Of a stretch of DNA of 64,000 bases, positions 46,714 to 56,239 are shown in pieces; position 1 is the stretch's first letter; the number at the start of each line of letters is the position of its first letter. The stretch covers positions 310,001 through 374,000 of the forward strand of contig NZ_WWHU01000001.1 in the NCBI RefSeq assembly GCF_009862785.1. Direction: 5' to 3'. A program made the translations under genes and the position numbers. Under the pieces are notes generated by a model. It ran no database searches and was not told the DNA's origin. It worked only from the letters and a program-made list of their open reading frames with translations. The stretch is from Gordonia sp. SID5947 (GTDB lineage: Bacteria > Actinomycetota > Actinomycetes > Mycobacteriales > Mycobacteriaceae).

Positions 46714-47592
46714 CTAGTCGGGAGCGCCGAGGTTGAGTTCATCCGGATGCGCCCCGACCCGCTCGGCGGTGTCCAGGGTGGCGATCTCTGCCATGTCGTC
46801 GTCGTCGAGCTCGAAATCGAGGACGTCGATGTTCTCGGCGATGCGCTCGTCGTGCACCGACTTCGGGATCACGATGACTCCGGACTGCAGGTGCCACCGA
46901 ATCAGTACCTGGGCAGCCGAGCGGCCGTGGCGCTCGGCGATCCGGGTCACCGTGGGGTCGGTGAGCAGGGTGTTCGGGATCGAATCCGCGCCCCAGCCGG
47001 CCCCGCTCCCGCCGAGCGGGCTCCACGCCTCCACGGCGATCCCACGGTCGGCGCAGAACGTGCGGAGTTCGCGCTGGGCCAGCCGAGGATGCAGCTCAAC
47101 CTGGTCGACCGCCGGCGCCTGGCCGGTCGCATCGATGATCGCGGTCAGGTGGTGGGGCTCGAAGTTGGAGACGCCGATCGATGTGGCCTTCCCGGAATCG
47201 CGGATCTCGATCATGGCCCGCCAGGTCTCGATCATGCGGGCGGTGTCCTGGAGCGGCCAATGGATCAGGTAGAGGTTGACGTGGTCGAGACCGAGTCTCT
47301 CGAGGCTGGCATCGATCGCCGCATGTGCGCGGTCGGCACCGTGATCGGCGTTCCACAGTTTCGTCGTCACGAATATCTCGGAGCGGTCGACCCCTGATGT
47401 CGCGATCCCGCGTCCGACCGCCTCCTCGTTGCCGTAGGCGGCGGCCGTGTCGATGTGGCGGTATCCCGCGGTCCCGATCGCGTAGCCCACCGCGTGTTCG
47501 GTGTCCCGCTCGTCGGCCTGCCACACGCCGAGACCGAGTTGGGGGATCAGGGCGCCGGTGGTGAGCTCGATGGTCGGGAGATCTGTACTCAT
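46714..47592 (-). CDS. Aldo/keto reductase
   Basis: A 292-residue NADPH-dependent oxidoreductase of the AKR5 type. The catalytic tetrad is visible as Asp and Tyr in RHIDTAAAYGNE, Lys in TTKLW and His in LIHWPL. Cofactor-binding IPKSVHDERIAEN occurs near the C-terminus. It resembles actinobacterial 2,5-diketo-gluconic acid reductases by sequence style, but the substrate is unknown. It lies 66 bp upstream of the WYL gene on the same strand. Confidence 0.9.
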   Translation of the reverse strand: MSTDLPTIELTTGALIPQLGLGVWQADERDTEHAVGYAIGTAGYRHIDTAAAYGNEEAVGRGIATSGVDRSEIFVTTKLWNADHGADRAHAAIDASLERLGLDHVNLYLIHWPLQDTARMIETWRAMIEIRDSGKATSIGVSNFEPHHLTAIIDATGQAPAVDQVELHPRLAQRELRTFCADRGIAVEAWSPLGGSGAGWGADSIPNTLLTDPTVTRIAERHGRSAAQVLIRWHLQSGVIVIPKSVHDERIAENIDVLDFELDDDDMAEIATLDTAERVGAHPDELNLGAPD

Positions 47593-47621
47593 GTCTCCAG
47601 GCTAGGCCGGAACCGTCCCGA

Positions 47622-48613
47622 TCACGACGAACCCAGCAGCGGGTGAGTCACGAAGAACTGCCAGATCAGTTGTGTTGCCGATACGGTCCCGCCGACACTG
47701 CCGAGGGCGGACGAGCCCATCGGACCCGGCCATCGGTGGGTTCCGCCGCGGATGCGGTAGTGCACGATCGCGTGTCCCGTCGGCGCGCAGTACGGCCAGG
47801 AAACGCGGTCGACCACGGAATTCATCGGGATCGTCAGCGCGGTGTCGAGGCAGCGGGCGCGCGCGGTCCACGTTCGCAACCAGGCGGGAGTGGAGAGATA
47901 GTGCGCGCGAAATCTGACGCCGCCGCCGTAGTGGATCACGCCGTCGGCGGTGCCGTGGAAGTCGACCAGTGAGACCGGCGGGGCATGGCCACATCCCTGG
48001 ACGGTGCGCGAGTAGATCGCCGCACTGATCGTCGCGAATGCGGTGAACTCCCGAGGCATCTGGCAGGCCAGCATGGCCACCAGTCCACCGCCGTTGGATC
48101 GTCCGACCGCATAGCTGCGACTCCGGTCGATGCAGGTGCCGGTCCGTAACGTGCGAAGGATGGCGCGGGTGAACGCGATGTCGTCGGCCCGCGGGGACGC
48201 GTACGGCGCACCTTCCCACGCGGTGCGGTTGTCGGTACCGGGCAGGCCTTCGGGGTACACGAGCAGCGCGGGCAGTGTGGACAGACCGGTATAGCGCTCG
48301 AATGTCGCGGCACGCTCGGCACGGCCGTGGAAGGCGATGACCAACGGCATCGGTTGCCGGCCGGTGTAGGTCGTCGGTACGTGAATTCGATACGTACGTC
48401 GCACGCCGCCGACGGCGACCGATCGGGTGAGGGTGTCGCCCGCTCTGAGGGAAGCGCACCCGGCCGCGGGACGCGGATCGGCCGGTGCCGCCGAGACCTC
48501 GCCCGCCGCCCCGGGAGCCACACCGCGCCCGTCGCGACGATCGACACGACGACGGCGAGGGCACTCCATCCGAGCGCACCACGCCGTCGACGGGCGTGGG
48601 GGTTGTGTTGCAC
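47622..48613 (-). pseudogene. Secreted PHB-depolymerase/feruloyl-esterase-like hydrolase, -1 frameshift
   Basis: A GTG at 48613 opens QHNPHARRRRGALGWSALA then VVVSIVATGA, a basic N-region plus signal sequence. At about 48518-48524 the reading continues in the other frame as VAPGAAGEVSAAPADPRPAA, into an esterase D/LpqC-like domain: VPTTYTGRQPMPLVIAFHG, nucleophile region GRSNGGGLVA, DFHGTADGVIHYGGG and GGTHRWPG with the likely catalytic His. One added base gives 330 residues. Likely substrates are polyesters or feruloyl/acetyl esters. It is divergent from the glycosidase at 48711. Confidence 0.75.
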
Positions 48614-48710
48614 CGCATCACTGTAGATGCCGGACCGCTGCCGGGTGGGCCGAGTGCGCACGACGGGCGAAATCCGAGTCGCGGTGCGCACGATCTGACA
48701 TCCTGAGCGC

Positions 48711-50054
48711 GTGCCCATCGCCGACAGCCCACCGGCTCGCCGTCCCCGTCTGGCCATGGTGATGACGATGGTGGCCGCCACCGTCGTCGCGGTCGCCTGC
48801 CCCGCGGTCCCCGCCGTCGGCGCGCCCGCGACCGGGGCACCGGCCCTCGCGCCGTTGCCCCGTGACTTCGCCTGGGGTGTCGCGTCATCCGGATTCCAGA
48901 GCGAGGGGTCCTCACCGGACAGCAATTGGCGTCGCTACGTCGCGTCGGGTGCGACCCACGATCGGGTCGGTACCTCGGTGGACTTCCGGCACCGGTTTCG
49001 GGACGACATCCGGCTCGCGAAGGCGCTCGGGGTGAAGGTGTACCGGGTCGGCGTGGAATGGGCGCGGGTCGAGCCCCGCCCCGGGGTGGTCGACCGTCAC
49101 GAACTCGCCTACTACGACTCGATGATCGCCGCCATCGTCGCCGCGGGGATGCGGCCGATGATCACGCTCGACCACTGGGTGTATCCGGGGTGGGTGGCCG
49201 ACCGCGGTGGTTGGGCAGATCCCCGGACCCCGACGCTCTGGCTGCGTAACGCGCGCCGAGTGGTCGACCGGTACAGCCGCTATCGCCCGATCTGGATCAC
49301 CGTCAACGAACCCGCCACGTACGTGATGAACGAACTCAAGACGGGTTCGATCTCGGCGCCCGAGGTCCCGGCGATGGTCGATCGTCTCGTCCGCGTGCAC
49401 CGTGCGATCTACCGCTACATCCACCGGCGGGATGACGCCGCGATGGTGTCGTCGAACGTGGCCTACATCCCGACGGTCGAACCCGTCCTCGACACCCAGT
49501 TCGTCGATCGTGTCGCCGACGCACTCGACTTCATCGGCATCGACTATTACTACTCGATCTCACCCGCGAACACCGGTGCCTGGCACGCCATCACCGATGA
49601 GAGCTGGCTGGCGCCCGTGTCGGCCGACGGCCTGTACTACGCCCTGCGGCACTACAGCCGTCGATATCCCACCAAGCCGCTCTACGTGGTCGAATCCGGC
49701 ATGCCCACCCGCGACGGCACGGCACGCGCGGACGGCTATCGCCGTGGCGATCATCTTCGCGACCTCGTGTACTGGCTCCAGCGGGCCCGAGGAGACGGCA
49801 TGAACGTTGTCGGGTACAACTATTGGAGTCTGACCGACAACTATGAATGGGGAAGCTACACACCGAGATTCGGACTGTACACGGTGGACGTGATGTCGGA
49901 CCCGACATTGACCCGGCGACCGACCGATGCGGTGGCCGCCTACCGTCGGATCACCGCCGGCAACGGCGTGCCCAGGAGTTATCGGCCCACCCGGCCGGCC
50001 GAGTACTGTTCGCTCGTCGCGGCACCGTCGAGCTGCGTCGAACCTGTTCGCTGA
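48711..50054 (+). CDS. Secreted glycoside hydrolase family 1-like beta-glycosidase
   Basis: A 447-residue exported protein with a signal peptide (AMVMTMVAATVVAVACPAVPAVG, about 15-37). The (beta/alpha)8 GH1 domain has FAWGVASSGFQSEG, the acid/base Glu200 in TVNEPATY, and the nucleophile Glu328 in YVVESGMP (most GH1 enzymes have ENG). GH1 hydrolases remove terminal beta-glucosyl or galactosyl residues; the substrate here is unknown, and export is less common for this family. GTG 48711 is the first codon of the frame near the divergent promoter. Confidence 0.85.
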   Translation: MPIADSPPARRPRLAMVMTMVAATVVAVACPAVPAVGAPATGAPALAPLPRDFAWGVASSGFQSEGSSPDSNWRRYVASGATHDRVGTSVDFRHRFRDDIRLAKALGVKVYRVGVEWARVEPRPGVVDRHELAYYDSMIAAIVAAGMRPMITLDHWVYPGWVADRGGWADPRTPTLWLRNARRVVDRYSRYRPIWITVNEPATYVMNELKTGSISAPEVPAMVDRLVRVHRAIYRYIHRRDDAAMVSSNVAYIPTVEPVLDTQFVDRVADALDFIGIDYYYSISPANTGAWHAITDESWLAPVSADGLYYALRHYSRRYPTKPLYVVESGMPTRDGTARADGYRRGDHLRDLVYWLQRARGDGMNVVGYNYWSLTDNYEWGSYTPRFGLYTVDVMSDPTLTRRPTDAVAAYRRITAGNGVPRSYRPTRPAEYCSLVAAPSSCVEPVR

Positions 50055-50113
50055 TCCACGGACGACGTCAGCCCACATGTCGTCCGATCGACCGAGACCA
50101 CGAGGAGGCGGCC

Positions 50114-50941
50114 ATGGCTGCCAAGACATCACTGCCCATGACACCCGTTGTCGCCGCGTTGACCGCCGAATGGGCGACGCTCGATGCGTTGGCGACCGGG
50201 CTCTCCGACGATCAGTGGGCGGCACCCTCGGTGCTGCCGGGCTGGTCGGTCGCCGACGTCGTCGCACACGTCATCGGCACCGAGAGCATGCTCGCCGGAC
50301 GTGAGGTCGACGCGCGCCGTGACGTCGCCGCGCTCGAGCACGTCCGTAACCCGATCGGCGAACTCAACGAGCGGTGGCTCGACCATTTCCGCGGTTCGCC
50401 GCGAGGTGAGGTGATGGCCGCCTACCGCGACATCATCGCGGTTCGGACGGACATGCTGAGCCGGATGACGCAGGCGGAGTTCGATGACGACTCGTTCACT
50501 CCGGCCGGGCCGGACAGCTACGGCAGATTCATGCGAATCCGGGTGTTCGACTGCTGGATGCACGAGATCGACATCCGCGACAGCACCGACGGTTCGGCCC
50601 CGGTCGATCCCGTGCCTGCGGAGCTCGCACTGGACGAGATCGCCGCATCGATGCCGTTCGTGGTGGGCAAGCGGGCCGCCACCCCGAAAGGAACGTCGGT
50701 GCTGATGCGGATCGGCGGGGTGGTATCGCGATCGATACGCATCGAGGTGGGTGATCGCGCGGCGGCAGTCGACGAGTTCGACGGTGGCGACGGGTCCGCG
50801 GACGTGGTGCTCTCCCTCGACGCGCGCGACCTCGCGCGACTGGCGGGCGGACGTCGCACCGCCGACCACGGCCGAGTGGTGATCGACGGTGACCGGGCGC
50901 TCGGCACCGCGATCCTGGACAACCTCGACTACGTCATCTGA
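50114..50941 (+). CDS. Mycothiol-dependent maleylpyruvate isomerase-family (DinB-like) protein
   Basis: A 275-residue protein of the TIGR03083/MDMPI type. It has an N-terminal DinB-like four-helix bundle (LSDDQWAAPSVLPGWSVADVVAHV, with metal-ligand-type His residues) and a C-terminal SCP2-like domain (about 175-270). Members use mycothiol as cofactor in actinobacteria, for isomerisation or thiol transfer. The specific reaction is not known. GAGGAGG (50102-50108) precedes ATG 50114. Confidence 0.85.
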   Translation: MAAKTSLPMTPVVAALTAEWATLDALATGLSDDQWAAPSVLPGWSVADVVAHVIGTESMLAGREVDARRDVAALEHVRNPIGELNERWLDHFRGSPRGEVMAAYRDIIAVRTDMLSRMTQAEFDDDSFTPAGPDSYGRFMRIRVFDCWMHEIDIRDSTDGSAPVDPVPAELALDEIAASMPFVVGKRAATPKGTSVLMRIGGVVSRSIRIEVGDRAAAVDEFDGGDGSADVVLSLDARDLARLAGGRRTADHGRVVIDGDRALGTAILDNLDYVI

Positions 50942-51111
50942 AACCGGTCGGAGTCGGCACCCGGTCGGTAGAACGGGTGTTCGATTCCGATTCGCTGTCT
51001 GGACGCGGAACTTCACGACAGGAAATCCGTTGTCCTCCAGTCGGATGACGGCGAGGCCGAACGCGCAGGTCTGCTTCGCGGTCGAGTGTGGTCGGAGAGC
51101 CGGGAGTGCAC

Positions 51112-51918
51112 TCAGGATTCGTCGCGGATGACCGCACCGGACGCGAAGTCGCGAGCAGCCCGGCCGACCAGGATCTTCGCCGGCTGCGGATCACTGAGCA
51201 GGGCACGGACGAGCTCCGGGGTGTCGTCGATCGGGGTGTCCGCGCCGATCAGCACGATGTTGCCCGTGCGGCGGCCTTTGAGCATCGAGGCATCCGCGAC
51301 CACGGCGACATGGTCGAAGACCTCGGCAGCGGTGGCGACCTCGGCGCGCGCGAGGACGAGGTCGCGGCTGTCGCCGCAGTTCGCGAGGTAGAGGCCGCCG
51401 GGCGCGAGGACCCGGCGGACCTGTTCGGTGAACTCGGCGGTCGTCAGGTGCCGCGGGGTGCGCGCGGCGGCGAAGGCGTCTCGGATGATCACATCACGTG
51501 TCTGCTCGGTGAGGGCGCTCACCACCTCGCGGCCGTCGCCCACCCGGATTCGCAGTCGCGGTGCGCGCGGGAGATCGAACCATTCGCGTGCCAGTCGTGC
51601 CAGCTCCGCATCGATCTCGACGGCGACCTGCCGCGTCCCGGGCGCACGCTCCGCCAGATACCGGGGGAGTGCGCACGCGGCCGCGCCCAGGTGCAGGACG
51701 CGCAGCGACGCATCGGTGCCGTACCGGTCGCCGATGACAGCCACCATCTGGCGCATGTACTCGAAATCGAGAACTGCCGGATCCGGATGGATGTGCGAGC
51801 TCTGGGAGCCGTTGATCGTGAGCAGCCACCCGCCGGCGACGGGATCCCGGGACAGCTCGGCGACACCGGTGTCGATCGGGTACGTCCCGACGACGGGTTC
51901 TGGGCGGGTTCTGGCCAT
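51112..51918 (-). CDS. Spermidine synthase-like methyltransferase-fold protein
   Basis: A 268-residue Rossmann-fold protein of the spermidine synthase-like group common in actinobacteria: LRVLHLGAAACALPRYLAE, VEIDAELARLAREWF, VGDGREVVSALTEQTRDVII and FTEQVRRVLAPGGLYLANC. The true aminopropyltransferase gate residues are not obvious, so polyamine synthesis is not assured. ATG 51918 is chosen over the upstream open frame (to 52026) because it precedes the conserved VVGTYPIDTGVAEL segment. It is divergent from cobD. Confidence 0.82.
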   Translation of the reverse strand: MARTRPEPVVGTYPIDTGVAELSRDPVAGGWLLTINGSQSSHIHPDPAVLDFEYMRQMVAVIGDRYGTDASLRVLHLGAAACALPRYLAERAPGTRQVAVEIDAELARLAREWFDLPRAPRLRIRVGDGREVVSALTEQTRDVIIRDAFAAARTPRHLTTAEFTEQVRRVLAPGGLYLANCGDSRDLVLARAEVATAAEVFDHVAVVADASMLKGRRTGNIVLIGADTPIDDTPELVRALLSDPQPAKILVGRAARDFASGAVIRDES

Positions 51919-51979
51919 CGCCGGTGAGTCTATGCGGCCCGGACGCGGTGGCCTCGCGCACGCGGATACGATCGCCTCC

Positions 51980-52963
51980 GTGTCCGGGCGCATCGACAAC
52001 ACTTCACGACGCGGTTCACCGCGCACCTGTCGCAGTGATGCGGGTATCGCGCTCGGCCTGCTCGCGGGATTCGCCGCCGACCGCCTCCTCGGTGATCCGC
52101 GGCGATGGCACCCGGTGGCCGGGCTCGGGCGGGCGGCGGGCGCGGCAGAGCGCGTGTTCTATCGGGACGACCGCTCATCGGGTGCAGTCTTCGTGGGCGT
52201 GTGCCTCGGGGCTGGCTGGGCGGCCGGGGAGGGCGCTGCCCGGCTGCCGGGCGTTGCCACCAGGACAGTGGCCACCGCACTCGTCACCTGGTCGGTGCTC
52301 GGTGGCACCACGCTCATCCGGGTGGGTGACGCGATGGCGGATGCGCTCGACTCCGGCGACATCGACGCCGCGCGGCTGTTGGTGCCCAGCCTGTGTGGGC
52401 GGGATCCGCAAGCGCTCGACGATGCGGGGATCGTGCGTGCCGCTCTCGAATCGATCGCCGAGAACACGTCTGACGCCACGGTGGCGCCGTTGTTCTGGGC
52501 TGCGGTGGCAGGCGTGCCCGGACTGATCCTCTATCGCGTGGTCAACACGCTCGACGCGATGGTCGGTCACCGAAGCGAGCGATATCGACGGTTCGGGTGG
52601 GCCGCCGCGCGTCTCGACGACATCGCGAATCTGGCGCCCGCGCGTCTCACCGGGGCACTGGTGGCCGTGCTGGGCGGGGCTCCCCGCCGGTCCGTGCAGG
52701 CCTGGCGTCGCGACGCGGTTGCACATCCGAGTCCCAACGCGGGCGTGGTGGAGGCCACCTTCGCGGGTGCACTCGGGGTCACGCTGGGCGGGCGAACCGA
52801 GTATCCGTACGGCGTCGAGCAGCGGCCGTTGCTGGGCGACGGACCCGCTCCGCAAACCGCTGATCTGCGTGCCGCCGTCGTGTTGTCGCGGCGTGTCCAG
52901 ATGGCGACCGCGGTCGGGGCGGCCGCGGCCGTGTTCCTGGTCAGCCGCCGTAGCGGTCGCTGA
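51980..52963 (+). CDS. cobD: Adenosylcobinamide-phosphate synthase CobD/CbiB
   Basis: Integral-membrane enzyme that attaches the aminopropanol arm in cobalamin biosynthesis. The 327-residue protein has the family features FAADRLLGDPRRWHPVAGLG, SIAENTSDATVAPLFWAAVAGVPG, NTLDAMVGHRSERYRRFGW and HPSPNAGVVEATFAGALGV, with several hydrophobic helices. GTG 51980 is used because upstream sequence is not family-like; ATG 51930 is in frame. It matches Rv2236c in the cobD-SURF1-ptpA neighbourhood. The last 23 bp overlap the convergent SURF1 gene. Confidence 0.92.
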   Translation: MSGRIDNTSRRGSPRTCRSDAGIALGLLAGFAADRLLGDPRRWHPVAGLGRAAGAAERVFYRDDRSSGAVFVGVCLGAGWAAGEGAARLPGVATRTVATALVTWSVLGGTTLIRVGDAMADALDSGDIDAARLLVPSLCGRDPQALDDAGIVRAALESIAENTSDATVAPLFWAAVAGVPGLILYRVVNTLDAMVGHRSERYRRFGWAAARLDDIANLAPARLTGALVAVLGGAPRRSVQAWRRDAVAHPSPNAGVVEATFAGALGVTLGGRTEYPYGVEQRPLLGDGPAPQTADLRAAVVLSRRVQMATAVGAAAAVFLVSRRSGR

Positions 52964-53912
52964 GTTTGGCCCGCACGTCGGCCGACTGATCGTCGGCGTC
53001 GGGGCCGGAGCCGATCTGGCCGCGCTGCCGGGCCCCGGATGCGGCGCCCGCCTGGCGGAGATCGGCCCGGATGCGCGCCCGGCGGTTGCGTGGTGCCGTC
53101 GACTCGGCGTCTGGAGTCGGTGGACCTGCCACCGACGACGCGTCGGAGCGGTCGTCGGCCGGTGTGGCGGCTGCGGCGCGACGGCGCTGGCGGATCTCGG
53201 AGTAGATGAAATACCCCGCACCGAGCGGCGCCATGATCCCGAAGGCCAGCCATTGCAGTCCGTACGAGAGATACGGTCCGGACTCCAGTTGCGGGAGCGG
53301 GATCTCGCCCAGCGAGCCGGGCTGGTCGGGCGAGAGCTGGAGATAGAACGGGTCGAGCGGGGTGTCGACGGCGCGACCGACCTCGGCGGGGTCGATCGTA
53401 TAGACGGCCGGCGCGCCACCCTCGGAGTGGGCGCCACGGCCAGGACTGGTGCCCTCGCTCGCCCGAATGCGGGCGGTGATGGTGGTCTCGCCACTCGGCG
53501 CGGCCGGAACGTCGGGCAGTGCGCCCTGGTCCGGCCGGACGAATCCGCGGTCGACCAGCACCACGCGGGAGCCGTCTGCGACGGCGAACGGTGTGAGGAC
53601 CTCCACGGCGGGACGTTCGTCCACCGAACGCAACCGGACGAGAACCTCCCGGTCGGTGAGGTAGCGGCCCGTCACGGTCACCTCGCGCCATTCCGTGCGG
53701 GGTTGAAACGCCGTGCCCGCGGGGGCCATCGAGGCCAGGGCCACCGACGGCGTCGACATCGCGGACTTGATCAGGTCGTTGCGTTCTTCGGTCGCGGTGT
53801 TCTTACCCAGCTGCCACGGGGCGAGGAGAGTGAAGCAGAGGACCGCGAACGCGATGACGACCAAGCCCAGGGCGATCCACCCCGGGCGTAGGAACATCCG
53901 GACCACGCGCAC
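52941..53912 (-). CDS. SURF1-family cytochrome oxidase biogenesis protein
   Basis: SURF1 proteins assist haem insertion and assembly of aa3-type cytochrome oxidase in the membrane. The 323-residue product has two transmembrane helices (about 8-28, PGWIALGLVVIAFAVLCFTL, and about 225-245, LSYGLQWLAFGIMAPLGAGY) enclosing an extracytoplasmic domain (WREVTVTGRYLTDREVLVRL, VVLVDRGFVRP). A long disordered tail follows. GTG 53912 begins the family-typical short N-terminus. It is the homologue of Rv2235. Confidence 0.9.
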   Translation of the reverse strand: MRVVRMFLRPGWIALGLVVIAFAVLCFTLLAPWQLGKNTATEERNDLIKSAMSTPSVALASMAPAGTAFQPRTEWREVTVTGRYLTDREVLVRLRSVDERPAVEVLTPFAVADGSRVVLVDRGFVRPDQGALPDVPAAPSGETTITARIRASEGTSPGRGAHSEGGAPAVYTIDPAEVGRAVDTPLDPFYLQLSPDQPGSLGEIPLPQLESGPYLSYGLQWLAFGIMAPLGAGYFIYSEIRQRRRAAAATPADDRSDASSVAGPPTPDAESTAPRNRRARIRADLRQAGAASGARQRGQIGSGPDADDQSADVRAKLSDRYGG

Positions 53913-53993
53913 ATTGTCAACGGTACCGAGCCGCCGGCGGCGCGCATACGCGGCCACCACCGTAAACGGGTGGCCCAGGGTAGCGTGAACGCA

Positions 53994-54995
53994 ATGCGAG
54001 ATTTCCTCTGCCGAACGTGCGGCCAGCGGCTTTCCTTCGAGAACAGCCTGTGTCTGCACTGCAAGAACGCATTGGGATTCTGGCTTCCCGGGCGCACGAT
54101 CTACGTCCTCGACGATGAGGATCGCGTCGAGGTCGACGGTCAGCTTCTCGAGCGCTGTGCGAACAACACAGTGGCGCAATGCAACTGGTTGGTCCCGTGG
54201 ACCGGGATGGCTCAACTGTGCGCATCGTGCAGACTGACCCGGACGCGGCCGAACGACGACGACGCCGATGCGCTGGTCGAGTTCGGCCGCGCGGAGACGG
54301 CCAAGCGCCGGCTGGTTCTCGAACTCGACGAGTTGGGCCTGCCGATCCGCGGGCGCGATCTCGACCCGGATACGGGCCTCGCGTTCGACCTGCTCTCGAG
54401 CGCTGCGCAATCGGTCATCACGGGACATGCGAGCGGTCTGATCACCCTCGACCTCGCGGAGGGTGATGACGTGCACCGCGAGCAGATGAGGGTGGAACTC
54501 GACGAGCCGTATCGCACGGTCCTGGGGCACTTCCGGCACGAGATCGGTCATTACTACCAGACCGTCCTGGTCGACGACGTGGCTCGGCCGGCCTTCGAAG
54601 ATCTGTTCGGCGATCCCGACGAGGACTACCAGGCGGCGTTGAAGCGGCACTACTCCGAGGGAGCGCCGGCAGGGTGGCGCCAGGACTTCGTCTCGTCGTA
54701 CGCGACGATGCACCCTGCGGAGGACTTTGCCGAGACCTTCGCGCACTATCTGCACATCCGCGACACCCTGGACACCGCGGCTGCGTTCGCGATGGCGCCG
54801 TCGGGCTCGACCATCGACAGCGTCCTGCCCGGTGACGTGGGATTCGATCAGCTCGTCGAATGGTGGCTACCGCTGTCCTGGGCGCTGAACCAGATCAACC
54901 GATCGATGGGGCATCCCGACCTCTATCCGTTCGTCCTCCCGCAACGGGTCCTCGAGAAGATGCGGTTCGTGCACACTCTCGTGGTGCCCGGCTGA
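53994..54995 (+). CDS. Putative zinc-binding metallopeptidase
   Basis: A 333-residue protein with an N-terminal zinc-ribbon-like part (CRTCGQRLSFENSLCLHC and CNWLVPWTGMAQLCASC). The catalytic-type motif is FRHEIGHYY (HExxH with His182 and His186), with a further Glu in HPAEDFAETFAHYLH. This pattern is that of the bacterial zinc-binding metallopeptidase group of unknown substrate. An in-frame GTG at 53970 exists; ATG 53994 gives the usual N-terminus beginning MRDFLC. It is divergent from SURF1. Confidence 0.82.
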   Translation: MRDFLCRTCGQRLSFENSLCLHCKNALGFWLPGRTIYVLDDEDRVEVDGQLLERCANNTVAQCNWLVPWTGMAQLCASCRLTRTRPNDDDADALVEFGRAETAKRRLVLELDELGLPIRGRDLDPDTGLAFDLLSSAAQSVITGHASGLITLDLAEGDDVHREQMRVELDEPYRTVLGHFRHEIGHYYQTVLVDDVARPAFEDLFGDPDEDYQAALKRHYSEGAPAGWRQDFVSSYATMHPAEDFAETFAHYLHIRDTLDTAAAFAMAPSGSTIDSVLPGDVGFDQLVEWWLPLSWALNQINRSMGHPDLYPFVLPQRVLEKMRFVHTLVVPG

Positions 54996-55020
54996 AGTCA
55001 GGCCAGGCGTACCGAGACGA

Positions 55021-55500
55021 CTAGGGTGCCTCGAGGGCTGCCCGCACCCACGCCAACAGTCCCGGGACCGCACCCTCGATCTGCTCGCGGGTGACCGCGA
55101 AGTCCTCGCCGGTTCCGTAGTAGGGATCGTTGAGATCGAGGTCGTCGGGATCGGCGCCGGGGTCGAAGCTGCGCAGCAGTCGCACGCGATCGCCGAGACG
55201 TTTGCGCTCGAGTTCGCGGACGTGCCCGGCGTCCATCGCCACCAGGAGGTCGGCGTCGAAGTGGACCGGAGAGAGTTGCGCGGCCACATGGCCATCGGAG
55301 TAGCCGTGGGCGAGCAGCTCCGTGCGCGCGCGATTGTCGGCGGGCTCGCCGGTGTGCCACCCGCTCGTGCCGCAGCTGGTCACCCGGACGCGGTCGGACA
55401 ACCCGGCGCCGTCGAGCGCCGAGTGGAAGATGCTCTGCGCCATGGGCGACCGGCAGATGTTGCCGGTGCACACGAAACAGACGTGTAGTTGCTCAGACAC
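55021..55500 (-). CDS. ptpA: Low-molecular-weight protein tyrosine phosphatase PtpA
   Basis: A cytoplasmic tyrosine phosphatase of 159 residues with the P-loop CTGNICRS (Cys11 to Arg17) and the general-acid loop DLNDPYYG with Asp125, as in mycobacterial PtpA. GTG 55500 is chosen from the family start SEQLHVCFVC. It overlaps the HAD gene stop by 8 bp, reproducing the Rv2232-Rv2234 arrangement. In pathogens PtpA is secreted; no signal is visible here and a housekeeping role is more likely. Confidence 0.93.
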   Translation of the reverse strand: MSEQLHVCFVCTGNICRSPMAQSIFHSALDGAGLSDRVRVTSCGTSGWHTGEPADNRARTELLAHGYSDGHVAAQLSPVHFDADLLVAMDAGHVRELERKRLGDRVRLLRSFDPGADPDDLDLNDPYYGTGEDFAVTREQIEGAVPGLLAWVRAALEAP

Positions 55501-56200
55501 CAAGTACCTCGCGCAGATGTGCGATCGATTCGACCGCCCATGCCGCCGAACCGTCCTCCCCATCCAGAGCGTAACCCCAACTCACGAGGATCGCCGGTAT
55601 ACCGAACAAGGCTGCGCCCTCGACATCGTGGGCTCGGTCACCCAGCATCACGACCGGGGTGTCGGTCACATGCGTGGTCGGATCGGCCGAGATCCCCAAT
55701 TGGTCGAGGGCGTGCGCGATCACGTCGGATTTGGCGCGTCGCGTGCCGTCGTCACTGGCGCCCGCGATGAACCGGAAATGGTGGGCGAGGCCGAAATGGT
55801 CGAGGATGGCGCGCGCGGTCACCTCGTTCTTCGAGGTCGCCACCGCGAGTGTGCGTCCCGCCGCGGCCAGGTCGGCGAGAACGCCGGACATCCCCTCGAA
55901 CACGGAGTTCTCCAGCCAGCCGACATCGGTGTACCGCTCGCGGTATGCACGCATGGCCGCATCGGCGGTCGCCTGGTCAAGCCCGATGGCCGTGAGCGTG
56001 TCGATCATCGGTGGTCCGGCGATGCCCGCGACCACCTCCGGAGCAGGTTCGGCGACATCGACCGCGGCCAGCGCATGCCGGAAGCTGTTGGCGATGCCTG
56101 TGAAGCTGTCGGTGATGGTGCCGTCGAGATCGACGAGCAGAACGGTGGCCGGGTCGGCGGGATCGGGGAGCGCGGGCAGTACGTCGGCGGACTCAGGCAT
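55493..56200 (-). CDS. HAD-superfamily phosphatase (PtkA-position homologue)
   Basis: A 235-residue HAD hydrolase of the phosphoglycolate phosphatase type. It has motif I LLVDLDGTITD, cap domain (about 35-105), motif II VATSK, motif III Lys in RRAKSD, and motif IV VMLGDRAHDVEGA. In M. tuberculosis the homologue at this place (Rv2232) is described as tyrosine kinase PtkA acting on PtpA; here only the phosphatase-type motifs can be stated. ATG 56200 is used; GTG 56209 is in frame. Translationally coupled to ptpA. Confidence 0.88.
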   Translation of the reverse strand: MPESADVLPALPDPADPATVLLVDLDGTITDSFTGIANSFRHALAAVDVAEPAPEVVAGIAGPPMIDTLTAIGLDQATADAAMRAYRERYTDVGWLENSVFEGMSGVLADLAAAGRTLAVATSKNEVTARAILDHFGLAHHFRFIAGASDDGTRRAKSDVIAHALDQLGISADPTTHVTDTPVVMLGDRAHDVEGAALFGIPAILVSWGYALDGEDGSAAWAVESIAHLREVLGV

Positions 56201-56239
56201 GTCGGTCACTGTTCCATCGTGCACGTAGGCTGATGATTT